Below, one piece after another: positions 49,801 through 61,800 of a stretch of DNA of 64,000 nucleotides. The stretch lies in assembly GCA_030867875.1 (NCBI GenBank), contig JAOWCC010001501.1, forward strand, positions 23,805,036-23,869,035. The letters are read 5' to 3'. A program made the translations under genes and the position numbers. The DNA is from Actinernus sp. WN-2022 (lineage: Eukaryota > Cnidaria > Anthozoa > Actiniaria > Actinernidae). Numbering within the stretch: the stretch's first letter is position 1; every line of letters begins with the position of its first letter. Below the pieces are notes generated by a model. It was not told where the DNA came from, did not search any database, and saw nothing but the letters and a program-made list of their open reading frames with translations.

Positions 49801-52800
49801 CGTAGTCAGAACACTTTTGAAAAAAACATTCGAGAAATAAAGCAACAAAATATGAGCTTCTCAATATGATCCCTAAGGAGGAGAGGAGTAAAAGAGGACA
49901 TGCACAGAAGCTAGCTTGTATACGGTACTTGTGCTCTCAGCCCGTGGGGGGGGGGGGGGGGGGGGGGGGTATAGGTTAGGTTTAGGTTAATAATTAAACT
50001 TTTCTGCCAGCTGCAATCGTTATTCTTTTCTTTACGGCTGCACTAGAATTCTTTAGCACTCTTCCCAAGGTCTGTGTTTCGAAAACAAGGAAAGGTCAGT
50101 ATATCCAAATATATTGTCCAGAAACATCGAAACTCGAAAACCTCATGGGCCACCTTAGCATAAAACACCGTTACATTGCTTCACTTGCTCAGTTTAACTG
50201 CAGTTAAGATTCCATACAGGAACTTGACATTTTTCCTGCACAAAGAGAAGACTGAGAGGGCACAGTTATCTCAAGAAACTTAATCAACGTAAGTTGAATG
50301 GGAAAAGATGGAAGATGGGATGGCCGTGTTGGTTTTAACGAAGCATTTCTTTCTTTCACAATTCATTCTTTCACAATTTCAGTTTACAAACAAACACGGC
50401 ACTTCGCTAGACTTCCCTGAGTATCAACACACAAAATTCTAAGCGCTTTAAAATTTACTCGAATATCCATGGAGTTTTTATCAATCTTTACTGAAATATG
50501 CTACGAAAATACCTAAGGCTGGGAACAAAAGAATTCTAGAGGTGGGGATTTGACTGCATAAAGTGCCCCATGGGGTGGGGATTTCTTACATTTGGGACTT
50601 TTTCAAATCAAAGACAGACAGACATTTCTTATTTGGAGTCTTGCACAGAGAGTATATAGACTAAAGTCCAAATAACCTTAAATTAGTTGAATGGCTAATA
50701 ATTACATCTAATTTTATACAAGATTGTTTTTGTATTCGCATGTTGTGGTGCTATCTTGTCTCAGCCTGGATTTCGACACTATTTCTATGTAGCATACATT
50801 CAAATATGTATTTTGCTATTTCTTTCTGCATAACTGGTTGTTAGTTTGGAGGGTTAATAAGAAATAAAAATATATTATTGTGAGTCATTTGGTTCATCTT
50901 ATTTTTAGTGTTTTTCTATACTGGAGAAAAGAATATTCCTTTTTTCACGGTATAGAGGACATCTTATCAAGAAATGTATCTCATCCTCTTGCATATTTGG
51001 CATATTCTTTCTTCAAGTTTTTATATGGTTTTGTATAACGCCCAGTTTCTATTTCCAATTTGTGGTTACTTATTCTTAATTTTGTAAGTGCTATTCTATG
51101 GTTAGTGTTGGTGACCTGACTCAGGTAATCTTCATAGTTGTAGTTAGGAGTCCATTACCAGGAGCGTATCATACCATGAGTCAGCATATGACCGGATTGA
51201 GCTATTTTTAGAATGTGTTTCCTGGGTAACTGCCTTGTGACTCCACTATACGATCCGTGCACGCTTGCCGTAATTATCGAGATTGAGAATGATATATTGT
51301 TCTTTGAGGTGATTTACTAACACTGCATTGTCCTGACTATGGTTTGATTGGATTCTCAAAGCCTAGTGTGGGCACGAGAACTCCCGTGAGATCTGTTCTA
51401 AATATAGGTCAATCCGGTCATCAGCTGACTCACAGACCCAGTCTGGGAGATGGACGCTCCTGGTAACGGCTCCTGTTGTAGTTAGTTTTAAATTTGTTCT
51501 TTTGTTGGGGATCTTTTCTTGAATCGTTATGTATGTCACTTAGCCATGTTTATAGTTCAATGTATTTTAGTCTCTGTCGGATCTGATGTTTTGAGTGGGT
51601 CCAGAGTCGCACACGGTAATAAATACGTGAATACTCTGTTTTCATTCGCCCACAGCTCGGTTAGAAAATGCTCTGATGTTCCAAAATTTGGGCGATAAGT
51701 GTATTTTGCTAGTTCTGCACGCTGTGTTGGCGAGTCCCAATCAGTGGACGAAACAGATGTCCACAGCTGCTTTGTAGTTTTGAGCACTTCTTATGTCCGA
51801 GGTTTAGGTAACCGTCAGTGATATGTGAAAGAGTTTGCTCGGCTTTATTAGCTATTTCGTAAACTACAAAAGTAACCTAAAAAAACTTGTTTGCTCGGCT
51901 TTTATAGAGCTTTCCGCAGCTCTGGCCATTTGGTAATTTATATCAGAGGAGGTTGGTGTGGCCATCCCCACTTCCTATATTCGGCTGGTAGCGGTGATCA
52001 TCGTATTTTTTAGGGTTTGAAATCGGCGATTTAGTATTTTTTAGGGGTTGTCCAAGCGAAATCCATTTTTCAGGGTGATTTTTAGACCATGAGGTACATT
52101 TTAGGGTAGGAAATTGTTCACGATTTGGTATTTTTAGGGTATTTTTTTAGGTTTTCCGACGATCACCTCTATTCTTTTTACCTTGAAGAACCCCCCTTCC
52201 CCCCCCGAAACAGCTGTCGACATCTGCATTCTAGTTGAGCGCTTCCCACGTCAGGTGAGCTAACCGTAGTGCTATGTGAAAGAGTTTATTCGGCTTTTAT
52301 AGCTTAAGGGCTTTCACAGGTCTGGCCATCGATTCGCATTTTCAAATAGTTCGACTTTTCCAATGTGTAATCACTTTCTCACGACGGGTCAGTCAACACG
52401 TTTTTAGGTATTTACTAGTAATTTGGCTTGCCTTTGCCTCGAAACATGAAAACGAACGCGAATAATATATATTATGAACATACAGCAAGCCAACAGAGCA
52501 CAAATATAACCACAGGTAGCCAAGCTTACGATCTGTATAATCGTCGGGGATGGAAGCGGAATAATTTGACTTTAGATATTCATTATTTCTACCATTTATG
52601 AGCTGTCAAACGATTGGCTATGCCTATATGTCACGATATGAATTCAATTATTACGTTCTCAAGTTTCGCAATAAGTGATGCCTTTACATGTTTTCCGTGT
52701 TTTTTAAATAGAACTGATCTCCACAACAAAAAAACGGCAGAGAAAAACACACGGAAAACAAGAACATATAGGCACCAATAGTGAACTCGTGGATGCCATT

Positions 52801-55800
52801 GTGAAAAATAAGCCATAAGTCGGACGGGTGTAATAAATACGCATCATGAGGATCAGTCAAATGTTAAGAGGACAGATTTAAAACAAATTAGTGAACGTTG
52901 GATCCGAAGGAGCTCGCTCTAATCCCCAAACCACGGGACCACAGCGCCAATCACTAGGATAGAGCTTCGAATATAAACTATATGTGCCGAGTCCGCGAAC
53001 TAGCTTTACTAGCTCTTGATCGCATTTGACATGTTAAAAAATCTACCGATTGTTTTCACGCTTTTTTGGGGATTGTAGCTTGGAATAAAGGGTTTGTGAA
53101 AACTCTCTAAACATCACATATATCTCCCACATTATAACCTTTTTATAACTCGTGGATATTGCGATAGGAATCCATGAGTATTTATTCACTCGCTCGCTCG
53201 CTCACTCACTCGCTCAAAGGTGTTAACAAATCGATTTTCTCATCTTATTCTTCATTATTCAATCGATATTCCCCAAGTTCTTTGTCGCCACTTCTACTTC
53301 CGTTGCCTTTGGTCACTCGCTCATCCGTCTAACAATGGAACCAGGCTTAAGGGAGTTGACTTTAGCATATCAGTGTGGCCAATTAACAATAACAAATCGA
53401 CTACTGACTCCATACAGTACGCCACACCACGATACAGCTCCTTTAACTACACATTTAATTTTTCTCTACTCCTAAAGCTGTGCTCCTGGTCCTAGATGTA
53501 ATGTTGATCCCAATAAAGGAATCGATGAAGTTGTTGATTGCATCAAGTTTGACTACGACAAAGTGCATAGGCCGAATACAACTGGTAAGTGTTTACACGT
53601 ACGCGAAATTAAGTGGTTATAAAATAATTATACATTATTGAAGCATCTTAAGAACGCGTGGTTTGATTGGCTCATGCATTTATTATTTTATTTTTATTTC
53701 TGCACGGTTGAGTAAGAGAGAAACGCGTTGAAAATCAGCCAATCAGCAACTACACTTACTTCAGCATTGACTTTGCTAATCAGTAAAGAGACGTTTTATT
53801 GCGAGCAAGTTCAACTGTATCTCTTTTCTTTTCTTCTTGTGGCGTGCGTAAAAGCGTAAAGAGAGAGAACTGAGAGAGAAAGGGAGAGGAAGGAAGAGGA
53901 AGAGAGGGGAAGAGAGAGGAAGGGAGAGGAAGGGAGAGGAAGGGAGAGGAAGGGAGAGGAAGGAAGAAGAAGAGAGGGGAAGAGAGAGGAAGGGAGAGGA
54001 AGGGAGAGGAAGGAAGAGGAAGAGAGGGGAAGAGAGAGGAAGGGAGAGGAAGGGAGAGGAAGGGAGAGAGGAAGGGAGAGAGGAAGGGAGAGAGGAAGGG
54101 AGAGGAAGGGAGAGGAAGGGAGAGGAAGGGAGAGGAAGGGAGAGGAAGGGAGAGGAAGGGAGAGGAAGGGAGAGGAAGGGAGCACCTTTCCTATCCATTC
54201 TCGCTCTGAATCCCCCCCACTCCCCTCGTCCTTTGCATCGCTACACATATTATTATTCTTGTCACCGTTCGTGTTTCTATTTCCCCTTATTTTATTTTCC
54301 AACCTCTTTTCACGTAGTCCGAGGTTTGTATTTTAGTAACAACATAAACGTTTTTCGAGACCTCAAGTGTGCATATTTTTAAGGGAACCTCGGCTTGAAA
54401 ACAATGTTTGCTCCCAAATGTTCCTTATGGATACCTAAATAGATTGCTGTGGTTTTTTTTTCATAAAACAATAGCTCTTTTGTTGTGCAACAATAGCGGC
54501 AACACTATGACGTTATAATATCCAAGATGGCGGCGCGCAGGAATTCAAATGACTTTTGTGGACACGAAAATCGGCCCATAAATAACAGCGAGTGTACAAT
54601 TTACAGAAAACAAAACAGCAATAGATTCTGGTATCTATAAGGAATATTTGGGAGCCAGAATTGTTTTTCAGCCAAGGTTCCCTTTAAGCACACGGAGAAT
54701 CATCTTCATATTTTTGAACGAATGCAAACTTCAGCTGGCAAGAGAATGTATTTCCATTGACATTATCTACAAAGGAATGCACAACATTAAACTTCGAATG
54801 TTATATTATTTGCTTTAACAAAGACTAGTCGCTGATTCAGATCTTCCAAAAGAATGCTTTCGCGATCACGTTATTCTGGAAACGTTTTTGATTTGATTTC
54901 GTCCTGCTATTAATTGTTTTGCAGATATCGAACGCAAAATAACGCTAAGTAAATGAGCTTGGCCCAGCGACTTATCTACAGCACTTTACAACTTTATACT
55001 TACTGGTTATTTCATGGTTTTCTATGGAATACGGGCGAATATTTCACGAGAAATTTGTATTATTTGGTATACAACGAGCCTTTAGACGAGTTGTATACCA
55101 AAATAATATGAATTTCGAGTGAAATTTTAGCCAGTATTCCATAGAAAACTATGAAATAACCATATTATCCTATAAATAACAAATTTACGGGATGATTTAT
55201 CACGAAAACGAAGTAACTTACCGGACGATAGACTTAAAAAAAAAACAGTTTCCGAGTGGCGGACGCGTCTGCAGACTAATTATGTATTCAAAATCTTGAA
55301 TTCTTATTGGCTGATAAAGAAAGGGCGGAAAATTTGCTGCATGCATTTTTATTGGCTTGATACAGCCATGAAATACCGCTCTGTATTTCATAGGAAAACC
55401 ATGAAATACCGCTCTGTATTTCATAGAAAAACCATGAAATACCGCTCTGTATTTCATAGAAAAACCATGAAATACCGTCCTGTATTGCATAGTAAAGCTG
55501 AGCTCTGATTGGCTGAAATATAATATTTATAGGATAATGACTAATATTTATTTATAATGCCTAATCTCAGTATCTCTTCATATCCTAGAGGGCAAACCAT
55601 TACGTGTTACAGTCGACATTGTTGTCATCACCATCGACAGCCTAAATGCCGTCACTATGGTGAGTCTAAAATGGCACTCAGTGGCAATCAAAATGAGCCT
55701 TCTCAAGTTCTTATAAGATAAAACTACAAAAATAACACTCTGAGAGAGAAGGGGAATGCCTTGTAAATATTCTAATATAAATTCATTTTTTTTTATAGTG

Positions 55801-58800
55801 GATGAAAAAGATTAAAGCGGATTACAACATCTAGCAACCGTGGACTAAAATCAAATTGCTCTAAATCTAAGTCTATTTTTCATCCACTTAAATCGTTGTC
55901 CTCCTCTACCAAAATTGTCTCAGATATGTTTTTGGTTATGAGAAAGTGGGGTTACAGTACCGGGGCAGCATTAGCATCGCATCATGGATAGTCATGATCT
56001 ATTAGAGTACAGATGCATAGATGACGTCACAAGTCTCTTTTATTGGAAAAGTTCACTAATAGGACATTTTCATTATGGCGTCATTTTACTACAACTACCA
56101 GAATTATTTTCGAATTATTTTTCTCATTCAAATGTATCAACTCCTTTGAGAATTACAAGACAATAGTCCAAATTAAAGGAATAAAAGAATCCTATTATTG
56201 TATATTAATACTCCTGTATAAAATAAATAGATGTAATGCGTCTGTCCTCTTATAGATGCAAGGATGACGTCACAACGTGAAGAGCACATCAGTTACGTTA
56301 CGCCACTCGACCACCGTTTCGTGACGCACCTTTTTTGTTCTCTTCACGTTGTGACATCATTTGTACATCTATAAGAGGACAGACGCACGACAAAATGACA
56401 TCTATTTGTTAAATACAATGGATGAGGAGGAGGACTAGGATGAGGAGTAGAAGGAGAAGAAGGAGAAGGAGGCGGAGGAGGATGAAAAGGGGGAAGGAGT
56501 AGATGGAGGAGGAGAAAGAGGAGGAAAAGGAGAAGAAGGAAGAAGAGAAAGTCGATGAGGAGGAGGAGTGGAAGGAGAAGGGGGAGAATGAGGAAGATGA
56601 GAACGAGGAGTAGGAGGAGGAGGAGGAGTAGGAAGATGAGGAGAAGGAGGCGGAGGAGGATGAGGAGGGGGGAGGAGTAGATGGAGGAGTAGGAGGAGAA
56701 GGAGGAGGAGAAGGAGTAGAAGTAGGAGGAAGAGGAGGATGGGAAGGAGCAGGAGGAGGAGGGACAACGAGCGCAAGAAAGGATAGGAAAGGTGTGCGTC
56801 GGCAATGACGTCAGATTTTGAGGGATCATTTGTATGCTGTATTTCTACAGGACTACAACCTTGAGTTCTACATGCGCCAGCGTTGGATTGACCCTTTATT
56901 ACGCTACAGCAAGTCGTCTATTGATAACAGTTCCTATGTAGTACTGGACCAGGCACTGATCACTAAACTATGGCGACCCGATACCTACATTGAGAACCTC
57001 AAATCCCTTAACTTCCAAGATGGGCCCTTCATTAACCAGGGCTTCAGGCTTTCCTCCAATGGCATGGTCCTGATCAGCTCAAGGTACATAACAATGATTG
57101 ACTAGTCTTCGAAATTTGTAAACCGTAACGTAACTTCCTATAGCTTAAGAGATTATTATAAGAATAGTTCAGCTATAGTGACGCAGTTCTTTTGAACAGT
57201 GTTGCCCTGTAATGTAAGGCAAACAGAGTCCCTTAACCAATTTAGAATTATTGTAAAGTCTGTATTTTAGGCAAGGCACTCATGACAAGCAGCTGATATA
57301 GGTTTATAGGTCATACATATTAACTAGTAAACACTTGAATAATGTGATGTGACATTAGACTTAGTATTTTTACATTAGCTATATTTAAAGGAAATTTTAT
57401 TGCAGTGGAGTCACATGTTTAGGGGGACCTGGGTGAGTGACACTGACAAAAACGCGTTAGAGTAGTTTTAAGATCATTTCGGAGAGATGAAAGAAACCTC
57501 GGCTTTTATGTTAAAACGCAGTAAGTTTTTCCCACGGCTGGTCACTCCGTAAGCTGAAAATTACATTTTTTATAATAATTACCGTATGACTGTTTTCCTT
57601 GATTTGCGACCGGTTACTGCGCTGCTGTAGGCCGCTATGTGATGTCGAGGGGCTACGTGCAAAAGCTACAACTCACACTTTAATAGAGTACTTAGGAGGC
57701 CCTGTTAAGGGGGGAGGGGGGGGGGGGGGGGGGGGGGGGGTTGAATAATCCGTAATCCTGGGTAAATTTTGGAAATAATCCGTATCCTTATTTTGTAAAC
57801 GCAAATATCCGTAAGTCATCGATGTGATAATAATCCTTAATCCTAAAATACAATCCAAATAATCCGTAATCCTTTTATTTAGTTGCCAATAATCCGTATC
57901 CCTTCTCTGAAAACCCTAATAATCCATAATCCTAAAACGCTAACAGGGCCTTACTTAGCTTATGATCATGAAGTTCAACACAACTACTGAGTTGAGCTGT
58001 TTCTTTGTGCGCTGATGTCTTGAGTCTAGAGCACAGAGAAATTCAGTGAAGAATGCCTCATTCTAAAGCTACAAGTTTTAGACTTGTTTAGATGCGTTCT
58101 TAGCTTAGCTTCGAGTTTGTTTATGTTAATGAAGCGCTCTGTTTTGGAACTAGAACTCAGTGACTCACATATACGTCGGTGTTGTCACAGTTTTTCACAA
58201 TTATATTTTCAAAACAACAGTAGTTGAGATTCTTTTGATGACATTTAACTTCTAGAGCACAGAGAAACTTGTCTAAATGCCTCAACGTTTACAGGTTGTT
58301 GTAAAGTTATAATGGTTTATATTTCGAATATGCCAATGCCGTGATGTCAAACAGGGAATTTACTGTCATTTTAGCCTACGTGTAGCCGTTACCCACCAAA
58401 AATCCGTCTAACATATACTGTCATTCCAGTCTCCTTGTGAATAAAACTTACTTCTGATTTAGACAAAATATTTGGTAGAATCACTGATATAAACTTCACA
58501 TATAACATAGATGTTTATGAAAGGTCATTCATCTCTACCAGCATGTTTTTGTTTAAAACAAATTCCCTATTTGACGTCAAGTTATTAGCATATTCGAAAT
58601 CAGACGCAACACTCAAATTTAATATTCAAGAATTTACTTGATGTAGAATCAAGTTTTAATGACAAAACATTTGGGCTGATATGCACTTTATGAACTTTAA
58701 AGAATAAATATTTTTTCTAAGGATTAGTGCAACCTTGTCATGCGCAATGGAGTTCCATAACTTTCCTATGGACAAACAGATCTGCTCTATATCTCTGTCC

Positions 58801-61800
58801 AGTTGTAAGTATACAAAGAGGTTATTACACGGAAAGTTGTGAAATACGGCTGGGTATTTTTACGCCGGAGTCAGTTTTATTTTTTCGAGCCTGAAAGGCG
58901 AGAAAAAAATAGAATTGACGAGTAAAAAGTCCCAGCCGTATTACACAACTTTTCGTGTAATAAATTGTTTATTATACGACAGCTAACACGAACAAAAAGG
59001 TTTGTTTTGGCTTACCTTACTGCTCTGTTTGAAGAAAATCCTCTCAGCCTCTGTTGAAGTCAAATGTTGGGGGCGGGCGTGCACTGAAAATTGTTTTCCC
59101 GCGCTAAAAGCTGATTGGTTGTTACTCAAACAGCCCCATTTCGAATGGCTCGCGCGCTTACAAAACCTTTCAAGTGTTGAATAAACCTGTGCAAAACTGT
59201 TTGTGACCCGTGTAATACGGTCTCATATTTGTACTCGTTTTAGCCCGTATTTGCACTCGAAAACGCCAAGTTGTATAATAATATGAGGCTAGTAATGGAG
59301 AAAAGAGTATTTATGCAAAACTACCACAACAGTTTGAAAATAAATCTGATTGTATCTGGACTATAGAGAATATGTTATCATTGGACTGAACTGTGCGTTT
59401 TTAAATTCCGAGTTATTCAAAATAATATCTATTTGGTTAGTCCTGAAGTCACTGCTGTAATCTTTAAGCCGATTTATTATTCTCTTGCTTTGAGAAAAAC
59501 GTAGTAGCTAGGAGAACTGACCCTAAAATTGACGTATTTTAAAATGAATCTTAAAGGTGTGGAGAATCGATTTTCAAAGTTATTTTTCTCGTGTTGCGTT
59601 TCGTAATTTAAAAAAAGATCCTTGAATATCGGTAAATTGCGAGTTTTTGCCTCGAACACCGCAGCGCAAATTTGGAATTTATGACGTAGTTTACGAAACC
59701 TGGTAAATTTAGAGATTGAAATTGTTTTTCATGGCTTTAATTTTACATATTTTGGGATGAAACTTGCACCAGTTACTATGTTTGGCTTGCTCTTATTTTG
59801 GCATCAATTTTGAGCTATAGCACCATATTTTTGATTGACAATACACAATATTTTCTCTAAATCTTTGACTTTGTGTCCAGTTCTTTCTAAATATTCCTCG
59901 TATACTACGTCATAAATTCCAAAAATATCCGTTGACATCCCAATAAACCAGTTCGCGGTAAATTCAGACATTTTGAAAGGGGTGCAAACATGGCGCGAAA
60001 TACAGTGTTTGTATGGGAATCCGATGCCAAATGAAATCCGTAAAATCGAATTTCTGAAATATTCTTCAGATACAAACTTAAGATACCAGGTAAAAGATTA
60101 ACATATCGAAATTTGAGGGATGTAGCTGTGCTGGGAAGCATGCAATCGTGTTTTCAGTTTTCCATACATTGTCTGTAAAAACGAGTCAAATTCCACGTGA
60201 AAATTTACAGACAATGTATGGAAAACTGAAAACACGATTGCACGCTTCCCAGCGCAGCTACATCCCTCAAAGTTTGATATGTTAATCTTTTATTTAGTAT
60301 ATTATGTTTGTATCTGAAGAATATTTCATAAATTAGATTTTACGGATTTTATTTGGCATCGGATTCCCATCGATTCCCATACAAACACTGTATTTCGTAC
60401 CATGTTTGCACCCCTTTCAAAATGTCGGGCGTTATTTAAATAACGAAGCGTAACATGAGAAAAACTACTTTGAAAATCAATTATTCATACCATTTAGATT
60501 TATTTTAAAATAGATGAATCAGTTTAGGGTACATCTCCCCATTAACAAAGTAGATGTTTCAGTCTGGGTGAAATTACCGGCGTGTGGTATATATGACTTA
60601 TGTGAGCGCATTTAATATTGTTTTCCTTCGATCAATCTTGCAAGAACCTGAGCAATTTGTATTCCATCATTTACTATATTGCCTATTTAGATTTCTTCAC
60701 CGAAAAACATCTCTATTACGACTGGAATGAAATGCAAATCTACGAGGGCGTGGATATGGCCCAGTTTGATATCCTGGGTGTCGAGAGACAGCGGAGGAGC
60801 TTGACGTTTTCATCTGGTAAAATAATTACTAGTATAAAAGTAAACAATTAGACTGAATTATAATTCAGTAGACTGTGAGCTTGACGTTTCGATTATACAA
60901 ATGTGTGAGAGAAAATGGCATCTTTCTTTCGCAACGAATAATTCACTTGTTAATGGTTTTTAAACTAATTTGAGGCTATTTCACTTGTGTGTCATATACT
61001 AAGCTATCCACTGAGGCTGAGACCAAAGCCCTGAAGATCTTCCCTTTTCTCCCAACAAGGTGTCTATAGTTCCCTCAAAGCAACGTTCAAGTTTCGCCGT
61101 CGCATCCAGAACTTCATGTTGAGTTTCTACATCCCAACGATCCTGACCGTGATACTCTCCTGGGTGTCCTTCTTCATCAGCCCTAACTCGGCCCCAGCTC
61201 GCTGCGCACTCGGAATCATCACGGTGTTGGCTATCGGTGGTTTCTTGACTGGTCAGCGGAAGTCGTTCCCGACCGTCTCGTACGTGATGGCCGCTGATTC
61301 GTTCATTCTCACGTGCTATGTGTTCGTGTTCTGTGCTCTACTGGAGTATGCCGCTGTACATTACTTCTACGTCTACGATAAGCAGTTGCTACAGTTCAAG
61401 CATCGGCAGTATCAGGTTTGATATCCAACCCCTACCAGGGTTGTCGCCAGAGGGTCAAATGGGGGAGGGGGAGGGACATGGGGCACAATGTACCCCCTTC
61501 CCCACTCACAATATAAATGCGCTCACCCTTGGATTTTCGAACAAATTGTTCCGCATTGTTTTCTGACTTTGCCTAACCTTACCCCTAAATATTTTCCAAA
61601 TTTGTTACGTTTTGTTCCCATTTCTGATTTTGCCTGACCTTACTCCCAAATCCTGGCAACAATCCTGCCTACTAGAACGGCCTTAGACATACGATGCATA
61701 CGATGGGAGTCAATCAGAAGGAGTAATATGCTGCATCTTTTGCAGTATGGTGCGGGTTGTAGGCAACGGTACTTTACCGCCATATCGTGCGTTTATCGCA

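Larger units (their letters stand above)
43896..53477 (+). other. Intron 1 of the ion-channel gene, 9.6 kb, repeat-rich
   Basis: Holds a SINE, a 1.2-kb inverted-repeat transposon beside a 5S-like fragment, several MITEs and a poly-G run, listed separately. Other stretches (45.4-46.7, 47.2-48.1, 49.4-51.1 and 52.2-53.4 kb) show no coding similarity. Confidence 0.6.

Noticed and set aside
53776..54302. Reverse-strand frames of 140 and 163 codons (SSPFLSLPLP repeats)
   Set aside because: Shadow of the AGGGAGAGGA minisatellite; no non-repeat coding sequence.
55218..55508. Open frames with MKYRSVFHRKT periodicity on both strands
   Set aside because: The 33-bp repeat keeps all frames periodic; no domain or splice context.
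56344..56829. Long reverse-strand Leu/Pro/Ser frames
   Set aside because: They translate the purine microsatellite at 56,410-56,770; composition is dictated by the repeat.
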